A stretch of DNA of 64,000 nucleotides from positions 62,001 through 126,000 of the forward strand of contig CASESJ010000002.1 in NCBI GenBank assembly GCA_949290575.1. Reading direction: 5' to 3'. Under the pieces are notes generated by a model, which did not search any database, was not told where the DNA came from, and saw only the letters and a program-made list of their open reading frames with translations. The first letter of the stretch is position 1, and every line of letters starts with the position of its first letter. This DNA comes from an uncultured Clostridia bacterium. Lineage in GTDB: Bacteria > Bacillota > Clostridia > Christensenellales > Borkfalkiaceae. The position numbers and the translations under genes were made by a program. Below, in pieces: positions 45,104 to 53,763 of this stretch.

Positions 45104-45178
45104 AAAAATTCCCCCATAAATTAATAATTAAAATCTGCGAATGCAATAATTCCGCATTCTTACTATTACATTATACAA

Positions 45179-45208
45179 AAAAAATCCCCCCTTGTAAAGG
45201 GGGGAATT
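45179..45208 (-). terminator. Terminator between the membrane-protein operon and pgm
   Basis: On the minus strand CCCCCCTTT...AAGGGGGGA-type arms (about 45207-45187) are followed by eight T residues. It ends the rdgB-yfcE-membrane protein message before the pgm promoter. Confidence 0.82.
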
Positions 45209-45235
45209 GAAAATATTTGGCAATATATCTCAATA

Positions 45236-46207
45236 TTAAAGTTCGTCCTGACCTTTGAAGAACTGTTCGCGGGTGAGCACGGTCTCTTTTTCGGGCTTGA
45301 CCACGTTCTTTTTGTCGAGGAAATACTTTACATCGTTGTTCTCGCAGTAGTTGACGAATTCCATGCAGATGAGGATGAGGTAGCTTGCGGGAATGGTGAT
45401 GAGAAGTCCCGCGCCGAACGTCAGGAACACTGCCGCGGTGTTGAGCGATAAGATTATGAAAACGAGTACGAGGAAGTTGGAGAATACGTCTGCAAACTTT
45501 TTGCCCGAATAGCCGAAGCTGTACTTCATGGCGGCGCGGTTATTCATCTTGCCGTAGACGAGTGCGGGCAGCCAGTCAGAGGTGAAAGTCATTTTTATGG
45601 TGAAGAGCAGAATTATTATCGTCGAGAAGAGGAAGACCAGCAGAAGCAGGGGTATTCCTGCGACATACATTCCGTAGACCGCCGCGCCCGTGAGACCTAT
45701 CGCGATAACGTCGTAGATTGTGGAAAGGGGCACATATATGGCGTTGTAAAGGCTGGCGTCGCCCAGATTTTTAATGAGCGTTCCGATGAAGGGCGAGTCC
45801 GCGCGCATAGCCATCTTGTCGTTTATCATTGCTCCCGCGGTGTAGTTGCCTATACCCAACAGGAAACGCTGAACAAGGTACACCAGCACGATGACGACAA
45901 GTCCGCCGACGATTTCGCCTATGCGTGTGGAGAAGAGCTGCATAAGTCCCTCGAGCGAGCCTGTAATCTGCACCCATGCGTCGTGCATTCCCTCGAAGTC
46001 GAGGTTGGCGAACGCGCTGCCGAAGTACTGCGAGGCTGCGCTCAGTTCGGTCATCGGCTCGGTGTTGCTTATGCGCTGCATGAAGGGGAAGATAATCGCC
46101 GTATAAATGCACATGCACAGTGCGACGACAATCACTCTGTACAGAAGCACTTTATAGGTCGTTTTGAAATTGTCTACGAAAACGAGAAAACTATGTTTGA
46201 ATTTCAT
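45236..46207 (-). CDS. Polytopic membrane protein of unknown function (1)
   Basis: The 323-residue protein has about six hydrophobic helices and a charged C-terminal tail rich in Lys/Glu (KYFLDKKNVVKPEKETV). I start it at the ATG at 46207 (MKFKHSFLVFVDN), which has AAGGTGG upstream, rather than the GTG three codons earlier. I recognise no family. It is the last gene of an operon and its predecessor is a second membrane protein of similar design, so the two may form a complex. Confidence 0.72.
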   Translation of the reverse strand: MKFKHSFLVFVDNFKTTYKVLLYRVIVVALCMCIYTAIIFPFMQRISNTEPMTELSAASQYFGSAFANLDFEGMHDAWVQITGSLEGLMQLFSTRIGEIVGGLVVIVLVYLVQRFLLGIGNYTAGAMINDKMAMRADSPFIGTLIKNLGDASLYNAIYVPLSTIYDVIAIGLTGAAVYGMYVAGIPLLLLVFLFSTIIILLFTIKMTFTSDWLPALVYGKMNNRAAMKYSFGYSGKKFADVFSNFLVLVFIILSLNTAAVFLTFGAGLLITIPASYLILICMEFVNYCENNDVKYFLDKKNVVKPEKETVLTREQFFKGQDEL

Positions 46208-46225
46208 ACTTTCCACCTTGAAAAA

Positions 46226-47029
46226 TCAGTATTTTCTTAAATCTTCGCGCTCTATGCCCTCAACGTCGGCATAGATTATGTAGCTTGCCACCACTATGAA
46301 CAGGAAGGAGCAACCGAACGTGAACGAGCTTATAATCAGCGATAAGACTTCGCCGAGGAAGACAGCCACGGGCACGGTGATTGCGAGGTCGACCGTGAGG
46401 GTTATGGCAAGCATTGCAAAAATTTTCCATCTGACCGAGCGCGCCTGAGCATAGGAGCTGTACAGAGCTTCGCTCATTCTGAAGCCCGTCACCTCGGCGC
46501 AGGGCAGCCAGAGGAAGAAGTGCGCAAAGACAAACGTCAGCAGGTAAGCGATTACGAGGCAGACGACCAGACCGGCTGTGAAGAGGTAGGGCGCGCCGAG
46601 CGCGAAAGTCTTCATAATGGCGGTGAAGAGCACTGCCGCGACTGCCGAGCAGACAATTATTATGACCAGCGTTATCAGCGAATAGATGAAATTGATTGAA
46701 AAGCTGGAAATAATCGAGCGGAAAGATTTAGAGCCGAACCTTACGTGTTTGTCGACCATAGAGTGAATGAACGCGACGTCTATAACCAGGAGTATATAGG
46801 CGAGCACGCTGAAGATGCAGGTGAACCAGCTTTCGGTATTGAAGGGCAGAAAGACCTTCAGCCACGAAGTAAAGCTGGTGGTAATGTTTCCGTCGGAGAA
46901 CGAATTTATGATGTTTTCTGCGGCGGAGTAATCGAAAATTGCCGCAAAAGCCAATATCGAAACTGCCAGAGCGGGCAGAAGCAACAGGTTGCTTTTGAGG
47001 TATTTTAAGGTTTGTATAATGTATTTCAT
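46226..47029 (-). CDS. Polytopic membrane protein of unknown function (2)
   Basis: The 267-residue protein has about six helices, including LLLLPALAVSILAFAAIFDY near the N-terminus and a long central pair. It ends YADVEGIEREDLRKY. No family recognised. It lies 13 nt after yfcE and 18 nt before the second membrane protein. The gene has a GAGGGA-type SD. Homology between the two membrane proteins is possible from similar size and helix layout, but is not clear by eye. Confidence 0.72.
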   Translation of the reverse strand: MKYIIQTLKYLKSNLLLLPALAVSILAFAAIFDYSAAENIINSFSDGNITTSFTSWLKVFLPFNTESWFTCIFSVLAYILLVIDVAFIHSMVDKHVRFGSKSFRSIISSFSINFIYSLITLVIIIVCSAVAAVLFTAIMKTFALGAPYLFTAGLVVCLVIAYLLTFVFAHFFLWLPCAEVTGFRMSEALYSSYAQARSVRWKIFAMLAITLTVDLAITVPVAVFLGEVLSLIISSFTFGCSFLFIVVASYIIYADVEGIEREDLRKY

Positions 47030-47042
47030 ATGCTTTTATCCC

Positions 47043-47519
47043 TCAAGGACTTATTTGCACTATTTTTGATGTGAATTTATCGCCGTAAACCACGAGATAC
47101 AGGTACGATTTTTCGTGTGCCGTGCGGGAGAGCGCGCCGGGGTTAATCATAAACACGCCGTTTTCCTCCCGTTCGAGGGACTTGTGGGTGTGACCGTAAA
47201 GCGCGATGCGCGCGCCCTCCTGCGCTGCGCGTTCTGCAAGGCGGGACAGCCCGCTCTTGACCCTGTATCTGTCGCCGTGACAGGCAAAAATCTTTATGTC
47301 TTCGACTTCGATAATCTTTTCGTCCTCGCCCAGGCGGGGGAAGTCGCAGTTGCCGTTTATAAGTACTGTCTTGCCGGGGAATGCGGAACGTATTCTGCTG
47401 CCGTCGGACGAAGTGTCGCCGAGGTGAATTATCAGGTCGCACTCCGAAAAAATCGGATAAAGTTTCTCGATGGCGGCTCTGTTCGAGTGCGTATCGGAAA
47501 TAACAACTATCTTTTTCAA
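47043..47519 (-). CDS. YfcE/MJ0936-type metallophosphoesterase
   Basis: The 158-residue protein has all calcineurin-like phosphoesterase motifs: ISDTHSNRAAI, LIIHLGDTSSDG, LINGNCD, FACHGDRYRV and LYGHTHK. Small members hydrolyse phosphodiesters in vitro; the natural substrate is uncertain. It overlaps rdgB by 4 nt, a pairing that recurs in Firmicutes (nucleotide housecleaning plus YsnB-like phosphodiesterase). Confidence 0.92.
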   Translation of the reverse strand: MKKIVVISDTHSNRAAIEKLYPIFSECDLIIHLGDTSSDGSRIRSAFPGKTVLINGNCDFPRLGEDEKIIEVEDIKIFACHGDRYRVKSGLSRLAERAAQEGARIALYGHTHKSLEREENGVFMINPGALSRTAHEKSYLYLVVYGDKFTSKIVQISP

Positions 47520-48085
47520 ATGTTTTTCCTCAAATCTTCCAGAGCGCGGAAGCGGTGGGAGACTGAATTTTTCTCCTGTTCGCTCGCCAGACCGAAACTC
47601 TTTTTAAGGTCGTCGGAGTAGAACAGACTGTCGTAGCCGAAGCCGTTGTCGCCCTGTTCCTGCTCTAAAATTTTGCCGCAGGTTCTGCCGACGCCGAAGA
47701 ATGCCTTCCCGTCGGGCAGGCAGAGGCATACCGCGCATTCGAAGTGCGCGCGTCTGTCGTCCAGCCCTTTAAGCCTCTTTAAAAGCAGGGCGCGGTTGCC
47801 TGCGTCGCCCTCGCCTGAAAAGCGGGCGGAAAAAATTCCGGGCGCGCCGCCGAGCACGTCCACGCACAGTCCCGAATCGTCCGCAAGAGTGGGGAGACGG
47901 AGCGCGTCGCACACCGTCTTTGCCTTTATGTAGGCGTTTTCCTTGAATGTCTTGCCCGTTTCTTCTATGTCTCCGACAAAGCCCGCCTCGGTCATGGAGA
48001 CGAGTTCTGCCTGCGAAAATATGCTCTTTATTTCCTCTATTTTATGTTTGTTGCCGCTGGCAACGACAATTCTGGTCATTTCCAT
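47516..48085 (-). CDS. rdgB: XTP/dITP diphosphatase (RdgB/HAM1)
   Basis: The 189-residue protein begins IVVASGNKHKIEEI and has TLADDSGLCVDVLGGAPG, FSARFSGEG and a C-terminal GFGYDSLFY, the hallmarks of the Ham1 family. It removes deaminated purine nucleotides (XTP, ITP) from the pool. I start it at the ATG at 48085, exactly 6 nt after TATAAT on the minus strand; upstream in-frame codons lie before the promoter. No Shine-Dalgarno sequence is present, so the mRNA should be leaderless. Confidence 0.93.
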   Translation of the reverse strand: MEMTRIVVASGNKHKIEEIKSIFSQAELVSMTEAGFVGDIEETGKTFKENAYIKAKTVCDALRLPTLADDSGLCVDVLGGAPGIFSARFSGEGDAGNRALLLKRLKGLDDRRAHFECAVCLCLPDGKAFFGVGRTCGKILEQEQGDNGFGYDSLFYSDDLKKSFGLASEQEKNSVSHRFRALEDLRKNI

Positions 48086-48091
48086 ATATCC

Positions 48092-48120
48092 ATTATACAA
48101 TATAAAATAAGAAAAGTAAA
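48092..48120 (-). promoter_or_regulatory. Promoter of rdgB
   Basis: TTTACT (48120-48115), 17-nt spacer, TATAAT (48097-48092), 6 nt before the rdgB ATG. Confidence 0.75.
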
Positions 48121-48136
48121 GAGCAGCGGACAAAAA

Positions 48137-48634
48137 TCAGTCGTCCCATTTAAGGTTGTGCAGTTCGCCCTGTTCCTTAAGGTGCTCGAAAGAATGCTGT
48201 CTCAGAGCCTCGTATACTGCAATCGCCGCCGAGTTGGAAAGGTTCAGAGAGCGCGTTTCGCCAATCATCGGAATGCGCAGACAGAACTTTTCGTTCTCTT
48301 TCAGCAGTTCTTCGGGCAGACCTTTCGTCTCCTTGCCGAAGACTAAAAAATCGCCCTCTTCAAAGCGTGCCTGAGTGTACACATGCCGCGCTTTTGTAGT
48401 GAAATAATAAAACGTCGCGTCGGGGAAAGCCTCTTTGAGCTGTGAAAAGCTGTCCCAGACTTTAACTTCGACGTACTGCCAGTAATCGAGCCCCGCCCGC
48501 TTTAAGTATTTGTCGCTTATTTCGAAGCCCAGAGGCTTTACGAGGTGCAGAGTGCAACCCGTAGCGGCGCAGGTGCGCGCAATATTTCCGGTATTCTGCG
48601 GAATTTCGGGCTCGACGAGAACTATGTTGAACAA
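48137..48634 (-). CDS. trmL: tRNA (cytidine/uridine34-2'-O)-methyltransferase TrmL
   Basis: The 165-residue SPOUT methyltransferase has NIVLVEPEIPQNTGNIARTCAATG at the N-terminus, LVFGKETKGLPEELL and RIPMIGETRSLNLSNSAAIAVYEALRQ at the knot. It methylates the 2'-O of nucleotide 34 in tRNA-Leu. The start codon is TTG with GGAGAG about 9 nt upstream. Confidence 0.93.
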   Translation of the reverse strand: MFNIVLVEPEIPQNTGNIARTCAATGCTLHLVKPLGFEISDKYLKRAGLDYWQYVEVKVWDSFSQLKEAFPDATFYYFTTKARHVYTQARFEEGDFLVFGKETKGLPEELLKENEKFCLRIPMIGETRSLNLSNSAAIAVYEALRQHSFEHLKEQGELHNLKWDD

Positions 48635-48725
48635 TTTGAACTACTCTCCGTTTTTTTATATATTTTAACTGTTTTCTGTTCGTAACGCAACATAAAAGGG
48701 GGAGGGCAAAATTATTTTAATTCAT

Positions 48726-48755
48726 TTGACAAAGCAAATAAAAAACTGTTACAAT
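48726..48755 (+). promoter_or_regulatory. Promoter of the Na/Pi symporter gene
   Basis: TTGACA (48726-48731), 18-nt spacer, TACAAT (48750-48755); a second TACAAT lies at 48761-48766. Confidence 0.78.
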
Positions 48756-48787
48756 TTAATTACAATATTTTACAAACGGAGAGAATA

Positions 48788-50509
48788 ATGAGCCTTAATG
48801 CAGTTCTGCAGATAATAAGCGCGTTTTTCTATGTGCTCGGCGGCATAACCGTCTTTATGATAGGCATGGAAATTTTAGGTTCCAACCTTGAGAAGGCGGC
48901 CGGCAGCAAGATGAGAAGCCTGATGGGCAAAGCTACGAAAAATAAATTCGTCGGCATTGCCACGGGTGCAGCGATAACCGCAATAATACAGAGTTCGTCT
49001 GCTACGACCGTCATGATAGTGGGTTTTGTGAACATCGGTTTCATGACGCTCATACAGGCGGCGTCGCTAATAATGGGTGCAAACATAGGCACTACTATAT
49101 CGGCGTTCATAGCGGCGATGTCCACGGGCGGAGCCGAGCTTGAAATTTCGGCTATATTTGCCTGCGTAGCATTTGTGGGCTTGCTCTTTACAATGCTGTC
49201 CAAGACCGAAAAGCTCAAAAGAGTGGGCTATATCCTCGCAGGTCTCGGCATGGTGTTCGTCGGACTTTACATAATGTCCTTCACGGTCAAAGACCTGACG
49301 GGCGAGGGGGGAGAAGTCGGTCAGGCTATACGCAACATGTTTGCGTCGATAGGTTACGGCAAGACGACGCTCACGTGGGAAATAGTCGTTCTGTTCCTTC
49401 TGGGACTTGTGCTTACGGCTATAATGCAGTCATCGTCGGCGATAACGGCAATAGTCATTTCGCTTGCGAGCGCAGGACTTTTAAACCTTCACATGTCAAT
49501 GTTCATAGTGCTCGGCACAAACGTCGGCACGTGCTTCACGTCGGTTATCTCCTCCATAGGCGCGTCCACAAGCGCGAAGAGGGCGGCGTGCATACATCTC
49601 TGTTTCAACATAATCGGCTGTCTGATATTCTCTGTTCCCGTCATAATATGGGGCGGAGACATAGCAAATCTGCTCAATTATCTCATACCCGGAAACGTCG
49701 AGTGGCAGATAGCGATTTTCCATCTGTTCTTTAACTTTGTCACCACGCTCATTCTTATGTGGTTCATAAAGTATCTCGTACAGCTCGCATGCCTCATGGT
49801 TCCCGAGGGCAAAAAGCGCGCCGAGCTCGTCACGGACGGCAGCGACGAACTGCTCGACGAGCGTCTGCTCAAGACCCCTGCAATCGCAGTCGGTCAGGCG
49901 AGAAAGGAAATCGTCAAGATGGGTCAGATTGCGTATTCCAATTACAAGCGCGCGCTCAATATGCTGCTCACTTACGACGTTTCGGAAAAGCCCGAATTTG
50001 CCGAAAATGAAAAGCATATCGACCAGCTCAACAAATATATAACGCAGTTCCTTGTAAAACTTTCGTCCGAAGACATTTCAGTAATCGATGAAAATAAGGT
50101 TTCGTCCTTCTACCACGTTACTTCCGATATCGAGCGCATAGGCGACTATGCCGAAAACATAGTCGAGTACGCCGAAGAGATGGCGCAGACGAAGGCGCGT
50201 TTCTCTGAACATGCCGAAGCTGAAATCCGTGAGATGGACGGCTATCTCACAGACCTCTATAAGAATGTGGAGCTTGCGTTCTCCAAGCACAATCTCAGCT
50301 ATGCGCAGAACATAGAGGAGGCGGAGAAGTCTGTCGACGAAGCGTATGTAAGAATGAAGAGCGCGCACATCCGCCGCACGAACGAGGGCAAATGTTCGCC
50401 CGAGGCAGGTTCTGTATATCTCCAGCTTGCCGTCAATCTCGAGCGCATAGGCGACCACATGTTCAACATAGCAAACTCAATAAAGTCCTATGTCGAGCCC
50501 AACGTATAA
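48788..50509 (+). CDS. Na+/phosphate symporter with PhoU-like domain (NptA/YjbB type)
   Basis: The 573-residue protein has about nine helices with the duplicated QSSS signature of the family (IIQSSSATTVMIVGF near 65-79 and IMQSSSAITAIVIS near 215-228), followed by a cytoplasmic PhoU-like four-helix domain from about residue 350. It couples phosphate uptake or export to sodium. CGGAGAG precedes the ATG. A phosphate-responsive box was not seen. Confidence 0.93.
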   Translation: MSLNAVLQIISAFFYVLGGITVFMIGMEILGSNLEKAAGSKMRSLMGKATKNKFVGIATGAAITAIIQSSSATTVMIVGFVNIGFMTLIQAASLIMGANIGTTISAFIAAMSTGGAELEISAIFACVAFVGLLFTMLSKTEKLKRVGYILAGLGMVFVGLYIMSFTVKDLTGEGGEVGQAIRNMFASIGYGKTTLTWEIVVLFLLGLVLTAIMQSSSAITAIVISLASAGLLNLHMSMFIVLGTNVGTCFTSVISSIGASTSAKRAACIHLCFNIIGCLIFSVPVIIWGGDIANLLNYLIPGNVEWQIAIFHLFFNFVTTLILMWFIKYLVQLACLMVPEGKKRAELVTDGSDELLDERLLKTPAIAVGQARKEIVKMGQIAYSNYKRALNMLLTYDVSEKPEFAENEKHIDQLNKYITQFLVKLSSEDISVIDENKVSSFYHVTSDIERIGDYAENIVEYAEEMAQTKARFSEHAEAEIREMDGYLTDLYKNVELAFSKHNLSYAQNIEEAEKSVDEAYVRMKSAHIRRTNEGKCSPEAGSVYLQLAVNLERIGDHMFNIANSIKSYVEPNV

Positions 50510-50533
50510 TAAAAAACAAGTTGCATAAAGTAC

Positions 50534-50572
50534 AAATCGCCCGCGACGCAGCGTCGCGGGCGATTTTATTTT
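50534..50572 (+). terminator. Terminator after the Na/Pi symporter gene
   Basis: A stem of about 15 bp (AAATCGCCCGCGACG with its complement) followed by TTTATTTTG. The next 130 nt, to the tRNA terminator, hold a short inverted repeat GGCAAGCCTGCTTGCC but no gene I can support. Confidence 0.85.
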
Positions 50573-50701
50573 GCCTTTAAAAATTATAATTATAGACTAA
50601 GGAAAAGAGTGCGGTCTGCTGTTTTGTAGTCGGCAGAGCCCCCCCGACCTGCGCAGGCAAGCCTGCTTGCCTCCCCATAAGTCTATAGCATCTCACCAAA
50701 G

Positions 50702-50740
50702 AAAAATATCCCCCGCACCCGAAAGGGTAAGGGGGATATT
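50702..50740 (-). terminator. Terminator of the tRNA operon
   Basis: On the minus strand a long stem (AATATCCCCC with GGGGGATATT, inner CCC/GGG) is followed by TTTTTC. It lies right after the encoded CCA end of tRNA-Val. Confidence 0.88.
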
Positions 50741-50817
50741 TGGTGAAGATGATAGGACTCGAACCTACGACCTCTACCATGTCAAGGTAGCGTTCTAACC
50801 AACTGAACTACACCTTC
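50741..50817 (-). tRNA. tRNA-Val (anticodon GAC)
   Basis: Reverse complement folds into a full cloverleaf: acceptor arm GAAGGTG with CATCTTC, anticodon stem CTACC/GGTAG with loop TTGACAT (anticodon GAC), TpsiC GGTTCGAGTCC, and encoded CCA. Confidence 0.96.
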
Positions 50818-50890
50818 AGAACGACGCTTTGCCGCGTCGTGCTTTTAAAAAAAGAAGGAATGCAATCTTGTGATTACATTCCCGCCTCTG

Positions 50891-50965
50891 TGGTGACCCG
50901 TACGGGACTCGAACCCATGATACCACCGTGAAAGGGTGGTGTCTTAACCGCTTGACCAACGGGCC
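50891..50965 (-). tRNA. tRNA-Glu (anticodon TTC)
   Basis: Cloverleaf on the minus strand: acceptor GGCCCGT with ACGGGTC, anticodon stem CCACC/GGTGG with loop CTTTCAC (anticodon TTC), GGTTCGAGTCC, and encoded CCA. It is 73 nt before tRNA-Val. Confidence 0.96.
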
Positions 50966-51032
50966 TTGACTGTGATTGGCGGGTAAACGCTCGCTCAATC
51001 TATATTTTCGCCTTACGGCGTTGTTATTTATC

Positions 51033-51110
51033 TGGTAGCGACGGGTGGATTCGAACCGCCGACCTGCCGGGTATGAACCGGCCGCTATAGACCAACTAAG
51101 CTACGTCGCC
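51033..51110 (-). tRNA. tRNA-Met, elongator (anticodon CAT)
   Basis: Cloverleaf on the minus strand: acceptor GGCGACG with CGTCGCT (G1-U72 as in Bacillus elongator tRNA-Met), anticodon stem GCCGG/CCGGC with loop TTCATAC, encoded CCA. A tRNA-Ile2 with the same anticodon is less likely from the body sequence. Confidence 0.92.
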
Positions 51111-51136
51111 ATAAGCCTGAACGTGCGGAAAAAAAC

Positions 51137-51214
<78 letters not shown>

Positions 51215-51320
51215 ATAAACGTTCCGCACGTTCAAGCTTTATTAGCATACAGTAAAGAGAGTGTTTTGTCAACTGTTTTTGGTCGGTTGCAAAAAAAATT
51301 GTTTTATTATTTTTTAATGA

Positions 51321-51349
51321 TTGCAAGGTTGCCGACGGTGTGTTATAAT
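51321..51349 (+). promoter_or_regulatory. Promoter of tilS
   Basis: TTGCAA (51321-51326), 17-nt spacer, TATAAT (51344-51349), ending exactly 6 nt before the tilS ATG. Confidence 0.85.
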
Positions 51350-51355
51350 CTTCGT

Positions 51356-52654
51356 ATGAATACAGAACTTGCCCGCTATGCGGGCAGCAAAATATGCGTT
51401 GCGTGTTCGGGCGGAAGGGATTCAATGGCTCTTTTGCATTACCTTTGGCACAACGCGTCGGAATGGAACATAACCGTAAGCGCGCTCAACTGCGACCACG
51501 GAATGCGCGGCGAACAGTCCGCCGCCGACAGCAGGTTCGTAGCCGATTGGTGCGCAAAGAATAAAATTCCTCTGACGCGTTTTTCTGCCGACGGTTTTCC
51601 CTCCGAAGCCGCTGCGCGCGAGTGGAGGATAGGTTGTTACCTTAAAGTGTCGCCCTTCGTCGACTGCGTCGCCACGGCTCATCACCTCGACGACAACGCC
51701 GAAACGGTACTTTTCAATCTTGCAAGGGGCTCGTCCCTTGCGGGCATGTGCGGCATTACGGATGAAGACCTGTCTTTGGCTGCAGGCAAAAAATTTACGC
51801 TCATCCGTCCGCTCATAAATTGCAGCCGCCGAGAGATAGAAAAGTACATTGCCGATAACGACATACCCTATGTCGATGACCAGACCAATTTTTCGGACGA
51901 TTATACGCGCAACAGAATAAGGCACAACGTTCTGCCCGCCCTCGAGCAGGCTGTTCCGGGTGCGGCTGCGGCGATATATCGTTTTTCCCGTCTGGCGGCG
52001 GAAGACGAAAAATATTATGCAAATGCCGCGTCTGAGCTTGTCAAAAGTTCGGTTTGCGGTTATACTGTATCATATTGCAAAGACAGGAGCGTGTTCGCCC
52101 GCGCCGTGCGCGACGTGGTGGCAAGACGCTTTCAGAAAAAAGATTATACCTCCGCGCACTTCGACGCTCTGTTTGCGCTTCAGTCTGCGGCTACGGGAAA
52201 AAAGTTTTCCTTTCTCAATCTGACAGCCTATAAGGAGGAGGGCAGACTGCGTATCGCCGAAGATATGCCTTCGCCTGATATTCAGGAGCCGTTCGCGCTC
52301 TACGCAGAGGGAAAAAGCGGATTTTGCGGACTTAAGCTCGACGTCCTGAAACTTGCCCCGCAAGACAGTCCCGATACAAGAGTTCTGCGGGTCGACGGAG
52401 ATAAAATTCCGCGTGACGCGGTGGTCAGGACTATGCGTTCGGGCGACAGATTTAAAAAATTCGGCGGGGGCACGAAGAACCTCGGCGATTTTCTCACAGA
52501 TAGAAAGATACCTGTCGCGTTCAGGGACAAGATACCCTTGATTGCGAGCGGGAGCGAAATTCTCGTCGTGTGCGGAGTGGAAATTTCAGACAAGGTAAAA
52601 GTTGAGGAAGGCGGGCGGACCTTATATATAGCGAGTGCCGACTTCCGCAAATAA
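51356..52654 (+). CDS. tilS: tRNA(Ile)-lysidine synthetase
   Basis: The 432-residue protein has the PP-loop CSGGRDSMALLHYL near residue 19, NCDHGMRGEQSAADSRFV, TAHHLDDNAETVLFNLARG, and the C-terminal TilS substrate domain (DRFKKFGGGTKNLGDFLTD, VVCGVEISDKVKV). It converts C34 of tRNA-Ile(CAU) to lysidine so that it reads AUA. The ATG at 51356 starts MNTELARYAG and coincides with the predicted transcription start; longer in-frame sequence lies upstream of the promoter. No SD is present. tilS-hpt linkage is standard, here with a tautomerase gene between. Confidence 0.93.
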   Translation: MNTELARYAGSKICVACSGGRDSMALLHYLWHNASEWNITVSALNCDHGMRGEQSAADSRFVADWCAKNKIPLTRFSADGFPSEAAAREWRIGCYLKVSPFVDCVATAHHLDDNAETVLFNLARGSSLAGMCGITDEDLSLAAGKKFTLIRPLINCSRREIEKYIADNDIPYVDDQTNFSDDYTRNRIRHNVLPALEQAVPGAAAAIYRFSRLAAEDEKYYANAASELVKSSVCGYTVSYCKDRSVFARAVRDVVARRFQKKDYTSAHFDALFALQSAATGKKFSFLNLTAYKEEGRLRIAEDMPSPDIQEPFALYAEGKSGFCGLKLDVLKLAPQDSPDTRVLRVDGDKIPRDAVVRTMRSGDRFKKFGGGTKNLGDFLTDRKIPVAFRDKIPLIASGSEILVVCGVEISDKVKVEEGGRTLYIASADFRK

Positions 52655-52672
52655 AATAAGGGGGAAGGGTAT

Positions 52673-53014
52673 ATGCCTTTCATTGATTGCAAAGTGACCG
52701 TAAAGCTGACGGAAGATGAGAAGAAAGCCATAAACGACGGCTTGTGCTCGGCTGTATCGCTCATGCACAAGAGCAGTTCTTATCTCATGGTCGGAGTGAA
52801 CGACGGTTACGATTTGTATTTTTCGGGCAAAAAGCTCGAGGCGGGCGCATTTGTCGACGTGCGCGCTTTCGGCGGAGTGAACGGCGGCGACTGCCGCAAG
52901 ATGACGGCGGCTGTGTGCAAGCTTTTAAAAGAGGTTGCGGGCATACCTTCGGACGGCGTGTATATCACTTACGAAGGTTACGAAAACTGGGGCTGGAACG
53001 GCGACAATTTCTGA
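52673..53014 (+). CDS. MIF/phenylpyruvate tautomerase superfamily protein
   Basis: The 113-residue protein begins MPFIDCKV, giving the N-terminal Pro after Met removal that is the catalytic base of the tautomerase superfamily. The length equals that of animal MIF (about 114) and the C-terminal part aligns with it by eye: a GGVNGGDCRKMTAAVCKLLKEVAGI block and IPSDGVYITYEGYENWGWN at the end. Bacterial 4-OT tautomerases are about half this size. Tautomerase activity is likely; natural substrate unknown. It lies 18 nt after tilS with a GGGGAAGG SD. Confidence 0.88.
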   Translation: MPFIDCKVTVKLTEDEKKAINDGLCSAVSLMHKSSSYLMVGVNDGYDLYFSGKKLEAGAFVDVRAFGGVNGGDCRKMTAAVCKLLKEVAGIPSDGVYITYEGYENWGWNGDNF

Positions 53015-53062
53015 TTGACCGCCATATATATTGCGATTAACATACAAAAGGAGAATATCTAA

Positions 53063-53611
53063 ATGCACGAATTGCACCCTGATTGTCAGGAAATACTCTT
53101 TACCGAAGACCAATTGCGCGCGAGGGTTACGGAGGTCGCAAAACAGGTTGACGCTGCTTTTGCAGGCAAACGTCCCATTGCGCTGGGCATACTCAAGGGC
53201 AGCATTATTTTTTATGCCGACTTCATTCGTTGCCTTTCCATACCCGTAGAACTCGACTTTATGGCGGTTTCGTCATACGGCTCGGGCACGGAGTCGAGCG
53301 GAAAACTCAAAATCAAAAAGGACCTCGACAGCGATATAAGAGGCAGAGACGTCATAATAATCGAGGACATCATAGACAGCGGTTTCACTCTCTGCTGCCT
53401 CAAAAAACTGCTCTTGGAGCGCGGCGCGGCTACGGTTACCATAGTCACCCTGCTCGATAAGTACGCCCGCCGCACGTCGGATATAAAGAGCGATTACAAC
53501 TGCTTCCTCATAGAGGACCAGTTCGTCATAGGCTACGGTCTCGACTACGACGAGCACTATCGTTCTCTCTCCTATATAGGCATACTCAAACCCTCGGTCT
53601 ATCAGAAATAA
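53063..53611 (+). CDS. hpt: Hypoxanthine phosphoribosyltransferase
   Basis: The 182-residue enzyme has IALGILKGSIIFYADF, the PRPP loop VIIIEDIIDSGFTL and a conserved LDYDEHYRSLSYIGIL C-terminal block. It salvages hypoxanthine and guanine to IMP and GMP. AAGGAG precedes the ATG. It is the third gene of the tilS unit. Confidence 0.94.
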   Translation: MHELHPDCQEILFTEDQLRARVTEVAKQVDAAFAGKRPIALGILKGSIIFYADFIRCLSIPVELDFMAVSSYGSGTESSGKLKIKKDLDSDIRGRDVIIIEDIIDSGFTLCCLKKLLLERGAATVTIVTLLDKYARRTSDIKSDYNCFLIEDQFVIGYGLDYDEHYRSLSYIGILKPSVYQK

Positions 53612-53625
53612 TTAAGTCATCATCC

Positions 53626-53658
53626 GCCGCCGCGCAATTCTGCGCGGCGGCTTTTTTT
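53626..53658 (+). terminator. Terminator of the tilS-MIF-hpt operon
   Basis: An 11-bp stem (53626-53636 with 53641-53651), ATTC loop, then T7. Confidence 0.92.
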
Positions 53659-53763
53659 AAACCTTAAAGCAGCCGCATGCGCGGCAAGTGCTTTCGCGCA
53701 AATATTTCATCCGCGTGCATAAAACCCGACGTTTGTAGGACAATAAGTATCAGGAGAATGTTT

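Noticed and set aside
50640..50690. Possible small RNA around the GGCAAGCCTGCTTGCC palindrome
   Set aside because: Only a short palindrome and a C-run are present; no promoter or known RNA class could be matched, so I do not call it.
50577..50998. Small minus-strand open frames over the tRNA genes
   Set aside because: They cover tRNA-Val and tRNA-Glu and the tRNA terminator; the tRNA folds are convincing.
51033..51110. tRNA-Ile2 (CAU) instead of tRNA-Met
   Set aside because: The body and the G1-U72 acceptor pair match Firmicute elongator tRNA-Met; tilS nearby does not by itself make this the lysidine substrate.
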